A DNA stretch of 64,000 nt from an uncultured Porphyromonadaceae bacterium (GTDB taxonomy: Bacteria > Bacteroidota > Bacteroidia > Bacteroidales > Muribaculaceae): positions 1-64,000 of the forward strand of contig UQGP01000001.1 of NCBI GenBank assembly GCA_900540625.1, read 5' to 3'. The notes below the pieces were generated by a model. It had not been told where the DNA came from. It searched no databases and saw only the letters and a program-made list of their open reading frames with translations. Shown in pieces: positions 47,532-57,211 of this stretch (position 1 is the stretch's first letter; every line of letters starts with the position of its first letter). The position numbers and the translations under genes were made by a program.

Positions 47532-47596
47532 AAAAGGCATCCATTGTTCCCATAGTTCCCATCCCTCCCATTATTCCAAAAAAATCTTCTAAGGAA

Positions 47597-48148
47597 ATGT
47601 CAATAAGCAAATACCCATATTTCTATGACCTTGTACGCGAACGCTACTCGTGCCGTCACTATGATGCCTCGGCGCCCGTGGACGACTCCATAGTCAAGGC
47701 CATTCTCGAGGCAGCCCAACTGGCACCCAGTGCCTGCAACCGCCAACCGTGGACCTTCGTAGTGGTACGCGATGCGGCTACACGCCAACGCATATTGCAC
47801 GCCTCGCGCCCGTCATTTGTTGATGCGCCCGTCGTTATCGTGGCCTGCGGTCATCACGATCAGGCATGGCATCGTCCGGCCGACGGCAAAGACCATACAG
47901 ACATCGACTTAGCCATAGCCGTCGAGCACATCTGCCTGGCAGCGGCATCGTTGGACTTGGGCACCTGCTGGGTGTGCAGCTTCGATGTCGAGGCCACACG
48001 CAAGGCACTGGGCCTTCCCGCCGAAGTCGAGCCTATCGCCTTGATTCCCCTTGGCTATGCCGCCGCCGAAGCCGATGGCAGTCCGGCTCCCGTACCGGCC
48101 AAGACACGCAAGGAACTCAACGACATCATCCGATGGGAAAAGTATTGA
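47597..48148 (+). CDS. Nitroreductase family protein
   Basis: A 183-residue FMN-dependent oxidoreductase. Characteristic motifs are VRERYSCRHYDASAPVD at the N-terminus, LAPSACNRQPWTFVVV and a C-terminal LGLPAEVEPIALIPLGYA. Such proteins reduce nitro groups or quinones with NAD(P)H; the natural substrate is unknown. ATG 47597 gives the usual length. The open frame extends upstream into the GT2 gene, but that part is in another frame of real coding sequence. Confidence 0.88.
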   Translation: MSISKYPYFYDLVRERYSCRHYDASAPVDDSIVKAILEAAQLAPSACNRQPWTFVVVRDAATRQRILHASRPSFVDAPVVIVACGHHDQAWHRPADGKDHTDIDLAIAVEHICLAAASLDLGTCWVCSFDVEATRKALGLPAEVEPIALIPLGYAAAEADGSPAPVPAKTRKELNDIIRWEKY

Positions 48149-48639
48149 CACTGAGCGCTTGTGCCGCCGCCATCGCCGCCGCTGCCATTGCCCCCGGATG
48201 CAACAGCGACGGATGCACCGAGATGCGCAGTGCCATGCCCATAGCCCAACTACGCAACAGCGCCACCGGCGAGGTTGCAACCCTCGACTCGCTCGACATT
48301 CATGGTATAGGTGTAGCCGGCGACAGCCTGCTGGTAAGAGCCGGGACGGCCGTATCCAAACAATACCTGCCACTACGATATTCCGCATCAAGTGTGCGCT
48401 GGTGCATTGCTTACCGCTATGCCGGACTGGACAATGACCGTCTCAACGACACCCTTACGCTGACATACACATCATCGCCATGGCTGGCCGATGACGACTG
48501 CGGCGCCATGTACCGCTACACCATCACCGGGGCAACGTCCACCACACACCTCATCGACAGCGTCAGCGTGGTACAAGCCGAGGTCACCAATCTCGAAGAC
48601 GTCAACCTCAACATCTACTTCCGCATATCCGAGCAATGA
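48133..48639 (+). CDS. DUF6452-like lipoprotein
   Basis: A 168-residue protein with a lipoprotein-type signal (MGKVLTLSACAAAIAAAAI then APGCNSDGC), followed by a beta-rich domain. The patterns TLDSLDIHGIGVAGDSLLVRA, QYLPLRYSASS and TTHLIDSVSVVQAEVTN fit what I know of DUF6452. It overlaps nitroreductase by 16 bp and the DUF6048-like gene by 4 bp. The DUF6452-DUF6048 pair is common in Bacteroidales. Confidence 0.75.
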   Translation: MGKVLTLSACAAAIAAAAIAPGCNSDGCTEMRSAMPIAQLRNSATGEVATLDSLDIHGIGVAGDSLLVRAGTAVSKQYLPLRYSASSVRWCIAYRYAGLDNDRLNDTLTLTYTSSPWLADDDCGAMYRYTITGATSTTHLIDSVSVVQAEVTNLEDVNLNIYFRISEQ

Positions 48640-49643
48640 CCACGCCACGACTCCAGACACTTGCCACAGCCGTCATAACCCTGCTGATGCTGCTGCCATT
48701 ATTCCCCGGCAACGCCGACGCCCAGCGCCGCATCACCCCCGTGACCCCGACATCGCCCATGCGCGCGCCCGTAGACTCGGCATTGATACGTCAGCGAGCA
48801 CTGGAAGCACGTCGAGCTCGCTCCACGCAATACACCGATGATCAGGGCAAAACAGTTATGGTAGACACCGTCACCGGTACCGAATGGGTAGACTCGACTA
48901 TGCTGCCCAAAAAACCCAAAATGCTATACCCCAAGATTTACGAAGTTAGCATCGGGCTTAATATCTGGGATCCCGTGATGCGTGCATTTGGACAAGACTA
49001 TGGCATCGGAGGCGTCGATGTCCGCCTGAATATGTACAACCGCTACATCCCCACGTTCGAAATCGGATTGGGACAAGCACGCCATAATGCCGACGAATAC
49101 GGATACACCTACCGCTCACCACTGGCTCCTTACGCCAAATTGGGCATAGACTATAACTTCCTGTTCAATTCCAATCCCGCCTACCAACTTTACGGCGGAC
49201 TGCGCTACGGCTTTGCTTCCTTCAAATACGAAGTTACAGGCGCCACCGACCCCGGTACATACTGGGGCGACAAGACTACCTTCGATATACCATCGCAAAG
49301 TGCCTCGGCCGGATGGCTAGAAATAGTGCTGGGCCTGCGCGTACGCCTATGGGGCAATATCAGCGCCGGCTGGGCATTACGCTATCACACCATACTGCAC
49401 CAAAGCCACCCTGTCGGCGGCGACCCGTGGTACATCCCCGGTTACGGCACCGCATCCTCACCTCTGAGCGGCTCCATCACAATATCCTACACTATTCCAC
49501 TGGGACACAAGCGCTCGGCAAAGGTAGACAAGAGTATGGAGGACAATGGCCCGGATATTCCGGCCCCTGATGGTGCAGAGCCGTCTGAAGCACCCGCAAA
49601 TCAGGCTCAGCCTACGACCGACAGCAAAGGTCCGCAGCAATAA
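48636..49643 (+). CDS. DUF6048-like outer-membrane beta-barrel protein
   Basis: A 335-residue protein: signal peptide (VITLLMLLPLFPGNADA), a proline-rich linker, then amphipathic strands of an outer-membrane barrel (YEVSIGLNIWDPVMRAFGQD, GGLRYGFASFKYEV, GSITISYTIPLG). A hydrophilic tail of ~40 residues follows. It starts within the DUF6452 stop (ATGA), so the lipoprotein and the barrel are probably a partnered unit. Function unknown. Confidence 0.75.
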   Translation: MTTPRLQTLATAVITLLMLLPLFPGNADAQRRITPVTPTSPMRAPVDSALIRQRALEARRARSTQYTDDQGKTVMVDTVTGTEWVDSTMLPKKPKMLYPKIYEVSIGLNIWDPVMRAFGQDYGIGGVDVRLNMYNRYIPTFEIGLGQARHNADEYGYTYRSPLAPYAKLGIDYNFLFNSNPAYQLYGGLRYGFASFKYEVTGATDPGTYWGDKTTFDIPSQSASAGWLEIVLGLRVRLWGNISAGWALRYHTILHQSHPVGGDPWYIPGYGTASSPLSGSITISYTIPLGHKRSAKVDKSMEDNGPDIPAPDGAEPSEAPANQAQPTTDSKGPQQ

Positions 49644-49738
49644 ACACCACATTATTGCAATTCAGGCCGAAAATCGGCAAGAATGGGCGGATGTAATGTT
49701 AATTTTCTTAAAAAGAAATAAACATATCCCAAGAAATG

Positions 49739-49769
49739 TTGGCTTGCAGCCAATAAATGTATAACTTTG
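49739..49769 (+). promoter_or_regulatory. Promoter of the candidate ncRNA
   Basis: TTG (49739-49741), 20-bp spacer and TAACTTTG (49762-49769) match the consensus exactly, but no convincing gene follows before the terminator at 50004-50043. Confidence 0.7.
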
Positions 49770-49775
49770 CAGTCG

Positions 49776-50043
49776 CAAAGCAACGCTATCCACGCGTGTC
49801 CATACCGCCCCACAAAAGGCGGAGCAAAGCACGCCACTGCGACGACCGCCATCGTGAGACGCCGCCACCGTCCGGCCGGACAGCCATCGCATTGCGCACA
49901 AGTAAGTATGATATAATCTCAAATGGTTTATGTAGCCCTACCTACATGTATGGTAGTGGCAATAAGAAACCGAACTTTAGAAGTCAACAATGCCTAATGG
50001 CTGGTCCGGAATCCGCTGTCGAAGCGTATTCGGACTTTTTTTT
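49776..50043 (+). ncRNA. Candidate structured ncRNA of about 270 nt
   Basis: A full promoter precedes and a strong intrinsic terminator ends this stretch, but it encodes no convincing protein (one frame is open but looks non-coding). It contains hairpins CCGCC/GGCGG (about 49806-49822), the self-complementary GTCCGGCCGGAC (about 49870-49881) and a CTACC/GGTAG stem (about 49938-49956). A tiny frame of 24 codons (49923-49997) could be a leader peptide, unproven. I see no tmRNA, RNase P or SRP motifs; 6S RNA or an unknown sRNA are options. Confidence 0.55.
50004..50043 (+). terminator. Intrinsic terminator of the candidate ncRNA
   Basis: Arms GTCCGGAAT (50004-50012) and ATTCGGAC (50028-50035) pair with one bulged G, an inner CGC/GCG pair extends the stem, and eight T follow (50036-50043). 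This is a textbook rho-independent terminator. The remainder of 50044-50250 holds nothing that I recognise. Confidence 0.8.
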
Positions 50044-50252
50044 GCCCCTACCGCTCCGCATCTTAAGCTTGTCCGACGAGGACTTGACAATGGATACACC
50101 GCCCCGTACGAGCCATCAGAGATACACATTCCGGGACACCGAAGCCACGCAAACCCGGGCGAAAAAGCGGCGGAAACAGCCATTACACATCTTATCTGAA
50201 TACATACAGCTGATTAATTCGCGGTATTTCGTCTTTTTTCGCCGAAATATCG

Positions 50253-50260
50253 TAACTTTG
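50253..50260 (+). promoter_or_regulatory. -7 box upstream of prfB
   Basis: TAACTTTG matches TAnnTTTG and is followed by the prfB GTG start 31 bp downstream. No clear -33 TTG at the right distance, so this is a weaker call. Confidence 0.5.
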
Positions 50261-50290
50261 CATTATCTTTAGACTAACAATACACTGACA

Positions 50291-51406
50291 GTGATTACAC
50301 AAGACCAAATAAAAGAATTGGGCCAACGCCGCGATGCGTTGCACCACTATCTGGACATCGACGGCAAGATAATCCAAGTTGAAGAAGAAGAGCTACGCAC
50401 ACACGTCCCCGATTTTTGGGAGCATCCCAAGGAAGCGCAAGTGCAGATGAAGAAAATCAAGGACTTACAAGGCTGGATCGAACGCTACGGCGAAGTCGAC
50501 AAGGCCGTCAGCGAAGTCGAAACCGGACTGGATTTTGCCAAAGAAGGACTTATCGATGAAGCCGAATTAGACGGATTGTACGCCGATGCGGCCGCCAAAA
50601 TCGAGGACCTCGAGCTACGCAATATGCTGCGTCGCGAAGAAGACCGCCTCGGCGTAGTCTTAAAAATCAACTCCGGAGCCGGCGGCACCGAAAGCCAAGA
50701 CTGGGCTCAAATGCTGATGCGTATGTACCTGCGTTGGTGCGAGAAACACGGATACAAAACCTCAATAGCCAACATCCTCGAAGGCGATGAAGCCGGCATC
50801 AAATCATGCACCATCAACGTCGAAGGCGACTTTGCCTACGGTTTCCTGAAGAGCGAAAACGGCGTACACCGCTTGGTGCGCGTCTCGCCCTACAACGCCC
50901 AGGGCAAACGTATGACCTCCTTCGCCTCTGTATTCGTCACCCCCTTGGTCGATGACACCATCGAGGTACGCGTCGACCCGGCTGCCGTATCATGGGACAC
51001 CTTCCGAAGCGGCGGCGCCGGTGGACAGAACGTCAATAAAGTCGAATCGGGCGTACGCCTGCGCTACCAATTCGTCGATCCATATACGGGCGAACACGAA
51101 GAAATCCTCATCGAAAACACCGAGACTCGCGACCAGCCCAAAAACAAGGAAAACGCTATGCGCCAACTGCGCTCCATCCTCTACGACAAGGAATTGCAGC
51201 ATCGCATGCAGGAACAGGCCAAGATTGAGGCCGGCAAGATGAAGATCGAATGGGGCAGCCAAATACGCTCGTATGTCTTCGATGACCGTCGCGTCAAAGA
51301 CCACCGCACAGGCCATCAGACATCAGACGTCAACGCCGTTATGGACGGCGACCTCGATGACTTCATCAAGGCCTACCTTATGCAATTTGCCGGTAATGAA
51401 GACTGA
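50291..51406 (+). CDS. prfB: Peptide chain release factor 2
   Basis: A 371-residue class I release factor recognising UGA/UAA. The GGQ loop GGAGGQNVNK, which triggers peptidyl-tRNA hydrolysis, is present. The start is GTG at 50291 (MITQDQIKELGQRRDAL). In many bacteria prfB needs a +1 frameshift at a CTTTGAC site around codon 25; here that region reads through in one frame (LHHYLDIDG), so the autoregulatory frameshift is absent. argB begins inside its last 11 bp. Confidence 0.94.
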   Translation: MITQDQIKELGQRRDALHHYLDIDGKIIQVEEEELRTHVPDFWEHPKEAQVQMKKIKDLQGWIERYGEVDKAVSEVETGLDFAKEGLIDEAELDGLYADAAAKIEDLELRNMLRREEDRLGVVLKINSGAGGTESQDWAQMLMRMYLRWCEKHGYKTSIANILEGDEAGIKSCTINVEGDFAYGFLKSENGVHRLVRVSPYNAQGKRMTSFASVFVTPLVDDTIEVRVDPAAVSWDTFRSGGAGGQNVNKVESGVRLRYQFVDPYTGEHEEILIENTETRDQPKNKENAMRQLRSILYDKELQHRMQEQAKIEAGKMKIEWGSQIRSYVFDDRRVKDHRTGHQTSDVNAVMDGDLDDFIKAYLMQFAGNED

Positions 51407-52217
51407 GCACACACATAGTCGCTCCCTCGGTGACGCCAATTCGGTCACCATCGTCAAAGTCGGCGGTGCCGTTGTCGAAGACGCCGTCGGTTTGGACACC
51501 CTGCTCGATGCATTTGCTCGCATCAACGGGCCCAAAATCCTGGTACACGGCGGAGGTCGTAGCGCTACAGCCATGGCACAACGTCTCGACGTACCCGTCA
51601 CCATGATTGACGGACGCCGCATCACCGACGCGCCCATGCTTGACATCGCCGTCATGGTATACGCAGGCAAGGTCAATAAAAACATCGTTGCCGCCCTTCA
51701 GCGTCGGGGCATACGTGCCCTCGGATTGTGCGGAGCCGATGCCGACATCATCCGCGCGCACCGCCGTCCCATCACCGCATCAGGTATCGACTACGGATTT
51801 GTAGGCGACATCGATACGGTAGACGGACACATACTTACAAGCCTGCTCAACCTGGGATTGACCCCCATCATCGCTCCACTGAGCCACGACGGCCGCGGGA
51901 AGTTGCTCAACACCAACGCCGACACTATTGCCGCCGAAGTAGCCTCAGCCATAGCCGCTACCGGAGCAGACACCACCTTGACATACGTCTTCGAGCGTCC
52001 CGGCGTATTGACCGATCCGGACAAAGACGACAGCGTCATATCATCCATCACCACCGCGACATTCGGCACACTCAAAGCCGAAGGCGTCATCAGCGGCGGC
52101 ATGATACCCAAAATACAAAACTCCTTAGATGCCGTGGCACGCGGTGTTGCGCGCGTACGCATCACCGACACCATCGGCATCGCCGATGACACTCGCGGCA
52201 CCACCATAACGCAATAA
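51396..52217 (+). CDS. argB: Acetylglutamate kinase
   Basis: A 273-residue amino acid kinase of arginine synthesis, phosphorylating N-acetylglutamate. The N-terminal VTIVKVGGAVVED lysine loop, LVHGGGRSATAMAQRL glycine-rich loop, and NTNADTIAAEVASAIAA plus GGMIPKIQNSLDAV are intact. I start it at ATG 51396, overlapping prfB by 11 bp; the longer frame upstream is prfB coding read in a different frame. Confidence 0.93.
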   Translation: MKTEHTHSRSLGDANSVTIVKVGGAVVEDAVGLDTLLDAFARINGPKILVHGGGRSATAMAQRLDVPVTMIDGRRITDAPMLDIAVMVYAGKVNKNIVAALQRRGIRALGLCGADADIIRAHRRPITASGIDYGFVGDIDTVDGHILTSLLNLGLTPIIAPLSHDGRGKLLNTNADTIAAEVASAIAATGADTTLTYVFERPGVLTDPDKDDSVISSITTATFGTLKAEGVISGGMIPKIQNSLDAVARGVARVRITDTIGIADDTRGTTITQ

Positions 52218-52223
52218 TCACCC

Positions 52224-53708
52224 ATGACAGCCCCCCGTACCATATTCACCGTCATCGCATTGGCACTCGCCACTGCACTAATCGCCGCCGCTGCCGCACG
52301 CAGGCCACGGCTACCTCGACGCTACGATGACCAACGGTCACTGACCATATACCAAGTCATGGTGGCATCCTTCAACCGAGACACCACGGCCACCGTCCCG
52401 GGATATACCGCAATGTGGGGACCCGACGGCAACCGCAAAGACGGTAATATCGCCGGCATCACCGCCACCCTCGACCATATAGCTGCCATCGGTGCCAACG
52501 CCATCTGGCTCACACCCATATTCGACAGCTCCAAAGCCAAAGGCGGCGAAAAACTTCAAGCCACCGGATACTTCGCCAACGATTACTTCGCCATAGACCC
52601 CCATTTCGGCACATTCGCCGACCTGCGTCGCCTCGTCGACGAAGCCCATGCCCGCGGCCTCTACGTCATCCTTGACGGCGTCTTCGGACACCACGGCGGA
52701 GTCACCACACCCTCACCCTCGGGATACACCATCGACAGCACACCCTGCACCAATGTCCGCGACACCATACCCTCGGGCAATGTCGCCTACCCCGCCTCAC
52801 TTCCATATTTCCGCGAAGTAGCCACCTGGTGGGTAGACAACTACGACATCGACGGATGGCGCCTCGACCAAGCATACCAAGCCGTACAAGGCGGACACAA
52901 CTACTGGCGCGAAATACGACAAGCCGTACAAGACCTCGCCGACCGCCGCGCCGCGCAAGGCAAACGCTGGGGCACACTCGCATACATGGTGGGCGAAGAC
53001 TGGGGCAACGCTCACGACATCAATACCGGCGTATACAGCGACCACGGACTCATTAGCGCCTTCGACTTCGACGGCAAAGAGCGCATCTCCGGCCCCATGC
53101 AAGACATCGAAAGCGAAGGCCTTGACAATTGGGACGACATAATATATGTACTCAGCACCCCGCGCCACCGCGGATACAAGGACGACACCGTACTGCCCAA
53201 CCTATTCGTCACCAATCACGACGGATACCGTCTGGCCGACCATCTCAACCCCGCCGAGCCATTATACCTCGAAAAACAGATGACACGTATGGCAATACTT
53301 GCCGCATACAACGGCCCCATCACGCTATACTACGGCGACGAATTCGGCGACCGCTCGCTCGACAACCACGGATGGCAAAAAGACAACGTCTCGCGCACCA
53401 CAGGCCACCTCGAACCACTCGACGACCAACAGCGCCAACTGATGCAATACACCTCAACCGTCATGCACCTGCGCCGCCAAAACCCGGCCATGTGGCGCGG
53501 AACACCCACATTCCACCACCGCAATATCGACGGAGCGGACGTACTCATCGTTGACAAAACCGACCGCAAGACAGGCAACCGAGTAGCCGTAATCTTCAGC
53601 GACAAAAACGCCACCGTCCCCATAGACGGCACATACATCGACGTAGACGCATGGCGCCCCGAAATCAAAGTCCTGACCCCGCCACACGCCAAACGTCACA
53701 AGAAATAA
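52224..53708 (+). CDS. GH13 alpha-amylase family glycosidase
   Basis: A 494-residue glycoside hydrolase. A signal-type N-terminus ([19 protein letters not shown]) suggests export. The catalytic barrel includes GWRLDQAYQ with nucleophile D215, MVGEDW with the acid/base E258, and TNHDG with D333, so all three carboxylates are present. It probably cleaves alpha-1,4 glucans such as starch or glycogen. It lies 6 bp after argB with no functional link. Confidence 0.88.
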   Translation: MTAPRTIFTVIALALATALIAAAAARRPRLPRRYDDQRSLTIYQVMVASFNRDTTATVPGYTAMWGPDGNRKDGNIAGITATLDHIAAIGANAIWLTPIFDSSKAKGGEKLQATGYFANDYFAIDPHFGTFADLRRLVDEAHARGLYVILDGVFGHHGGVTTPSPSGYTIDSTPCTNVRDTIPSGNVAYPASLPYFREVATWWVDNYDIDGWRLDQAYQAVQGGHNYWREIRQAVQDLADRRAAQGKRWGTLAYMVGEDWGNAHDINTGVYSDHGLISAFDFDGKERISGPMQDIESEGLDNWDDIIYVLSTPRHRGYKDDTVLPNLFVTNHDGYRLADHLNPAEPLYLEKQMTRMAILAAYNGPITLYYGDEFGDRSLDNHGWQKDNVSRTTGHLEPLDDQQRQLMQYTSTVMHLRRQNPAMWRGTPTFHHRNIDGADVLIVDKTDRKTGNRVAVIFSDKNATVPIDGTYIDVDAWRPEIKVLTPPHAKRHKK

Positions 53709-53748
53709 GAAAATATCCATAAACGCACTACAACAAATACACACAACC

Positions 53749-54978
53749 ATGAACGTAGTAGACAGATTTCTGCGGTACGTCAAATACGACACCCAGAGCG
53801 ACGAACTCACCAACATGACGCCCTCCACACCCGGGCAAATGACATTCGCCAAATACCTCGCCGACGAACTCCGCCAAATGGGACTCGCCGACATAACCCT
53901 CGACGACAACGGGTACCTCATGGCAACGCTACCCGCCAATACCGACGCCGAAGGCATTCCCACCATCGGATTTATCGCACACCTCGACACATCCCCCGAT
54001 ATGAGCGGACACAACGTCACCCCGCGCATCGTCGAAAACTATGACGGCGGAGACATCCTGCTCAACACCCATACCGGCATCACCCTGTCTCCCAACGACT
54101 TTCCCGAACTGCTCAACTACAAAGGACAGGCACTCATCGTCACCGACGGCAATACACTGCTTGGAGCCGACGACAAGGCAGGCATCGCCGAAATCATCTC
54201 CGCCGTAGACTACCTCCAACAGCATCCCGAAATCAAACACGGCAAAATACGCATAGCCTTCAACCCCGACGAGGAAATCGGCCAAGGCGCACACAAATTC
54301 GATGTCCAACTCTTCGGTGCCGACTGGGCATACACCATGGACGGCGGCGAAATAGGCGAACTCGAATACGAAAACTTCAACGCCGCTGTCGCACGCGTCA
54401 CCTTCACCGGACGCAACGTACACCCGGGATACGCCAAACACAAAATGATAAACTCGATGCGCATAGCCAACCAGTTTGTCATCATGCTCCCACGATGGGA
54501 AACCCCCGAACACACCGAAGGATACGAAGGATTCTACCACCTCATAGGCATGGAAGGAACCGTCGAAAAAACAGTGCTCACATACATCATACGAGACCAC
54601 GACCGCGACCGCTTCGAACGACGCAAAAAAGAGATGGAACACCTCGCACGCAAAATCAACCACGAATTTCCCGACTGCTGCGCCATCGAAATCAAAGACC
54701 AGTACTACAACATGCGCGAAAAAATCGAACCGCTGATGCACATCATCGACACAGCCGAACAAGCCATGCGCGACAGCGGCGTCACGCCCAAAGTAGTACC
54801 CATACGCGGCGGCACAGACGGAGCACAACTCTCCTTCAAAGGACTGCCCTGCCCCAACATCTTTGCCGGCGGACTCAACTTCCATGGACGCTACGAATAC
54901 GTACCCATCCCCTCCATGGAAAAAGCCACAGAAGTCATCGTCCAAATCGCCCGCATCGTTGCCCAAACCCGTCGTTGA
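53749..54978 (+). CDS. pepT: Peptidase T (tripeptide aminopeptidase)
   Basis: A 409-residue M20-type dizinc aminopeptidase that removes N-terminal residues from tripeptides. Zinc-site motifs are [24 protein letters not shown] and [12 protein letters not shown]. The lid region and C-terminal [15 protein letters not shown] are complete. It sits 40 bp after the GH13 gene, and miaA overlaps its end. Confidence 0.94.
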   Translation: MNVVDRFLRYVKYDTQSDELTNMTPSTPGQMTFAKYLADELRQMGLADITLDDNGYLMATLPANTDAEGIPTIGFIAHLDTSPDMSGHNVTPRIVENYDGGDILLNTHTGITLSPNDFPELLNYKGQALIVTDGNTLLGADDKAGIAEIISAVDYLQQHPEIKHGKIRIAFNPDEEIGQGAHKFDVQLFGADWAYTMDGGEIGELEYENFNAAVARVTFTGRNVHPGYAKHKMINSMRIANQFVIMLPRWETPEHTEGYEGFYHLIGMEGTVEKTVLTYIIRDHDRDRFERRKKEMEHLARKINHEFPDCCAIEIKDQYYNMREKIEPLMHIIDTAEQAMRDSGVTPKVVPIRGGTDGAQLSFKGLPCPNIFAGGLNFHGRYEYVPIPSMEKATEVIVQIARIVAQTRR

Positions 54979-55918
54979 CACATACACCCACCCCGGTGGC
55001 ACCGCCATAATCATTACCGGTGCCACCGGCAGTGGCAAAACATCCCTCGCCATAGAACTGGCGCGACACCTGCACTGCCATATCATCAGCGCAGACTCGC
55101 GCCAGATTTATCGCGACATACCCATAACGACAGCCGCCCCCACACCCGCCCAACTCGCGGCAGTGCCCCACCACCTCGTAGGCATACTGCCCTTAGATGC
55201 CACCTACAGCGCCGCCCAATTCGTCCAAGACGTTCACACCCTACTGCCACAGCTATGGCAGGATAGCCCCTACGTCATCATCTGCGGAGGCAGTATGATG
55301 TACCTGCACGCGCTGCTACACGGCATCGATGACATGCCCACCATAAGCGACGACATACGCGCACACGTACTCGACCTCTACAACCGACACGGGCTACAAT
55401 ACCTCCTGGAACTGCTCGCCACACTCGACCCGCAATACCGCGCCTCCGTAGACCCGGCCAACACACGCCGCATAATACATGCCATCGAAGTCAGCCTTCA
55501 AGCCGGCCGCCCATACAGCAGCCACCTCACCGGCCGCCCCACAGCCCCGCCACTACATACACTCACATTCGCCCTCACCATGCCGCGCCCCCAACTCTTC
55601 AATCGCATCAACGCACGCGTCGACCGAATGGTAGCCGACGGAATGGAACAAGAAGCAAGACGCATGTACCCACTGCGACACCTCAACGCGCTCAACACCG
55701 TCGGCTTCAAAGAATGGTTCAGCCACTTTGACGGGACACTCGACCGCCCCACCACCATAGCGCGCATCGCCAAAAACACCCGCGTATACGCCAAAAAACA
55801 ACTCACCTGGCTGGCCCGTGCCGCCTTCGACGTCACCCCACTCGATGCCCAATCCCCCATCTCCCCCCTCACCCAAATCCTCACCCACCTTCCCCACACC
55901 ACCCACATCCCTCAATAA
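54959..55918 (+). CDS. miaA: tRNA dimethylallyltransferase
   Basis: A 319-residue enzyme that adds a dimethylallyl group to A37 of UNN-decoding tRNAs. The P-loop [10 protein letters not shown] (21-30), [12 protein letters not shown] and the later [13 protein letters not shown] motifs are visible. No ATG lies at the expected start. TTG 54959 gives the usual N-terminus and overlaps pepT by 20 bp; the in-frame ATGs further upstream are inside pepT coding. Confidence 0.88.
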   Translation: MPKPVVDTYTHPGGTAIIITGATGSGKTSLAIELARHLHCHIISADSRQIYRDIPITTAAPTPAQLAAVPHHLVGILPLDATYSAAQFVQDVHTLLPQLWQDSPYVIICGGSMMYLHALLHGIDDMPTISDDIRAHVLDLYNRHGLQYLLELLATLDPQYRASVDPANTRRIIHAIEVSLQAGRPYSSHLTGRPTAPPLHTLTFALTMPRPQLFNRINARVDRMVADGMEQEARRMYPLRHLNALNTVGFKEWFSHFDGTLDRPTTIARIAKNTRVYAKKQLTWLARAAFDVTPLDAQSPISPLTQILTHLPHTTHIPQ

Positions 55919-56054
55919 CCGCGCCCTCAATCATCCCCTCCCTCCTCTACCCCCCCCCGACTTTCGCCTATAAAAACGCAAAAACAGTCCGCAAAAACCG
56001 CCTAAAAAGCGTCCGGAATTTTGGACAGCAAGCCCTCCATTCAAAAAAAATCCG

Positions 56055-56169
56055 TATATTTGCACCCGTGATAGCACCCGAAAAGGTACATATTTTTGGT
56101 CTCCAAACGTTAACGAAATTAAAATTTTCGTTGCAACAATCTCGCTGACAGCCAATTCCAAAAGTTGCT
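56055..56169 (+). promoter_or_regulatory. CRISPR leader with -7 box and inverted repeat
   Basis: TATATTTG (56055-56062) fits TAnnTTTG, predicting transcription start near 56070 and about 100 nt of leader RNA. The leader contains an inverted repeat AACGAAA/TTTCGTT (56112-56118, 56126-56132) and is AT-rich, as leaders usually are. An 11-bp sequence TCCAAACGTTA (56102-56112) recurs after the array at 56995-57005. The intergenic 55919-56054 holds no gene. Confidence 0.55.
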
Positions 56170-56938
56170 CTCCGAGACCATCCTCCACTAAAACAAGGAT
56201 TAAGACAGTTATTCCTACATCTACTGGCCTGCTTTGCAGGTCTCCGAGACCATCCTCCACTAAAACAAGGATTAAGACCACCATTTCCAGCCGTTTTTGC
56301 AACAGTTTTCCAGAACTCCGAGACCATCCTCCACTAAAACAAGGATTAAGACTGTCAGATCTACTGGCCTGCTTTGCAGGTTGTAGATCTCCGAGACCAT
56401 CCTCCACTAAAACAAGGATTAAGACAATCTCAACTTGCACGGTCGCTCCAGGGAGCTTGGTCTCCGAGACCATCCTCCACTAAAACAAGGATTAAGACTT
56501 TTTCAAGCGTACATCCTCGGGAACTGCGGCCGCGCCCTCCGAGACCATCCTCCACTAAAACAAGGATTAAGACCATCGCAAGCAGGGTGCATTGTTGAAC
56601 TTAGGATTCCCTCCGAGACCATCCTCCACTAAAACAAGGATTAAGACTCCCCAATCCATGTACTCCTTTGTATAGTTGTTGAGAGTCTCCGAGACCATCC
56701 TCCACTAAAACAAGGATTAAGACAGGGAAATAATATTTATATACATTACCCTTTTTTGAGGTCTCCGAGACCATCCTCCACTAAAACAAGGATTAAGACA
56801 GTCTGCTAAGATCCTGAATGTCCTTGTTAAATTGGACTCCGAGACCATCCTCCACTAAAACAAGGATTAAGACAAAGAGGCTAATACCACAAGAAGTAAG
56901 ACGAGTCTCTCCGAGACCATCCTCCACTAAAACAAGGA
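56170..56938 (+). CRISPR. CRISPR array: 11 repeats of 37 bp, 10 spacers
   Basis: Repeats begin CTCCGAGACCATCCTCC and end ACAAGGATTAAGAC. They start at 56170, 56242, 56316, 56389, 56462, 56537, 56611, 56687, 56763, 56837 and 56909. Spacers are 35-39 nt. The last repeat keeps only its first 30 bp (56909-56938), which places the leader upstream and old spacers near cas10. The 3' repeat end ATTAAGAC would form the crRNA 5' handle, so crRNAs read from the + strand. Spacers 1 and 3 share a 23-nt block. Repeats are identical except the last. Confidence 0.97.
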
Positions 56939-56952
56939 AGCTGTATCGTGGT

Positions 56953-56976
56953 AAAATATGTTGCAAAACATGTTTT
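56953..56976 (+). terminator. Intrinsic terminator ending the pre-crRNA
   Basis: The stem AAAATATGTT / AACATGTTTT (56953-56962, 56967-56976; one G-T pair) closes a GCAA tetraloop and runs into a T-tract. It lies 15 bp after the degenerate repeat, so the array transcript is probably separated from the cas operon. Confidence 0.65.
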
Positions 56977-57040
56977 TATGCAATGCATTGTTTTTCCAAA
57001 CGTTAGTGGCGATTGGTTGCAATTAGAAAGAAAAACAGAG

Positions 57041-57071
57041 TTGCACGTTTGCAAAATAAACTATAATTTTG
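57041..57071 (+). promoter_or_regulatory. Promoter and structured leader of the cas operon
   Basis: TTG (57041-57043), 20-bp spacer and TAATTTTG (57064-57071) form a full promoter. The 5' untranslated region of about 130 nt begins with a stem pairing about 57073-57081 (GCTGAGGTT) with 57113-57121 (AACCTCGGC). Confidence 0.7.
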
Positions 57072-57211
57072 CGCTGAGGTTGACAAGCGCAAGACTCTCG
57101 CCGGGCAGTCCTAACCTCGGCGTGTGATCCTTTGCCTGTAGAAGCGAATTATCTAATCACTTAAGCCTCAACCTAAAAACTCGAAAAAGAATAAACTAAT
57201 CCACCAACGAT

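Noticed and set aside
49757..50272. 171-codon frame between DUF6048-like gene and prfB
   Set aside because: Spans a strong intrinsic terminator, starts inside the promoter -7 region and its translation is not protein-like; treated as ncRNA region instead.
54863..54958. Upstream ATG starts for miaA inside pepT
   Set aside because: The extra residues are pepT coding in another frame and lack similarity to MiaA N-termini; TTG 54959 is better placed.
53929..55086. Minus-strand frame of 385 codons opposite pepT
   Set aside because: Shadow caused by strong base skew in this region; pepT zinc motifs are intact on the plus strand.
55931..57006. Several open frames across the CRISPR array
   Set aside because: They translate the repeat itself (recurrent HPPLKQGLR-type peptide), a typical CRISPR artefact.
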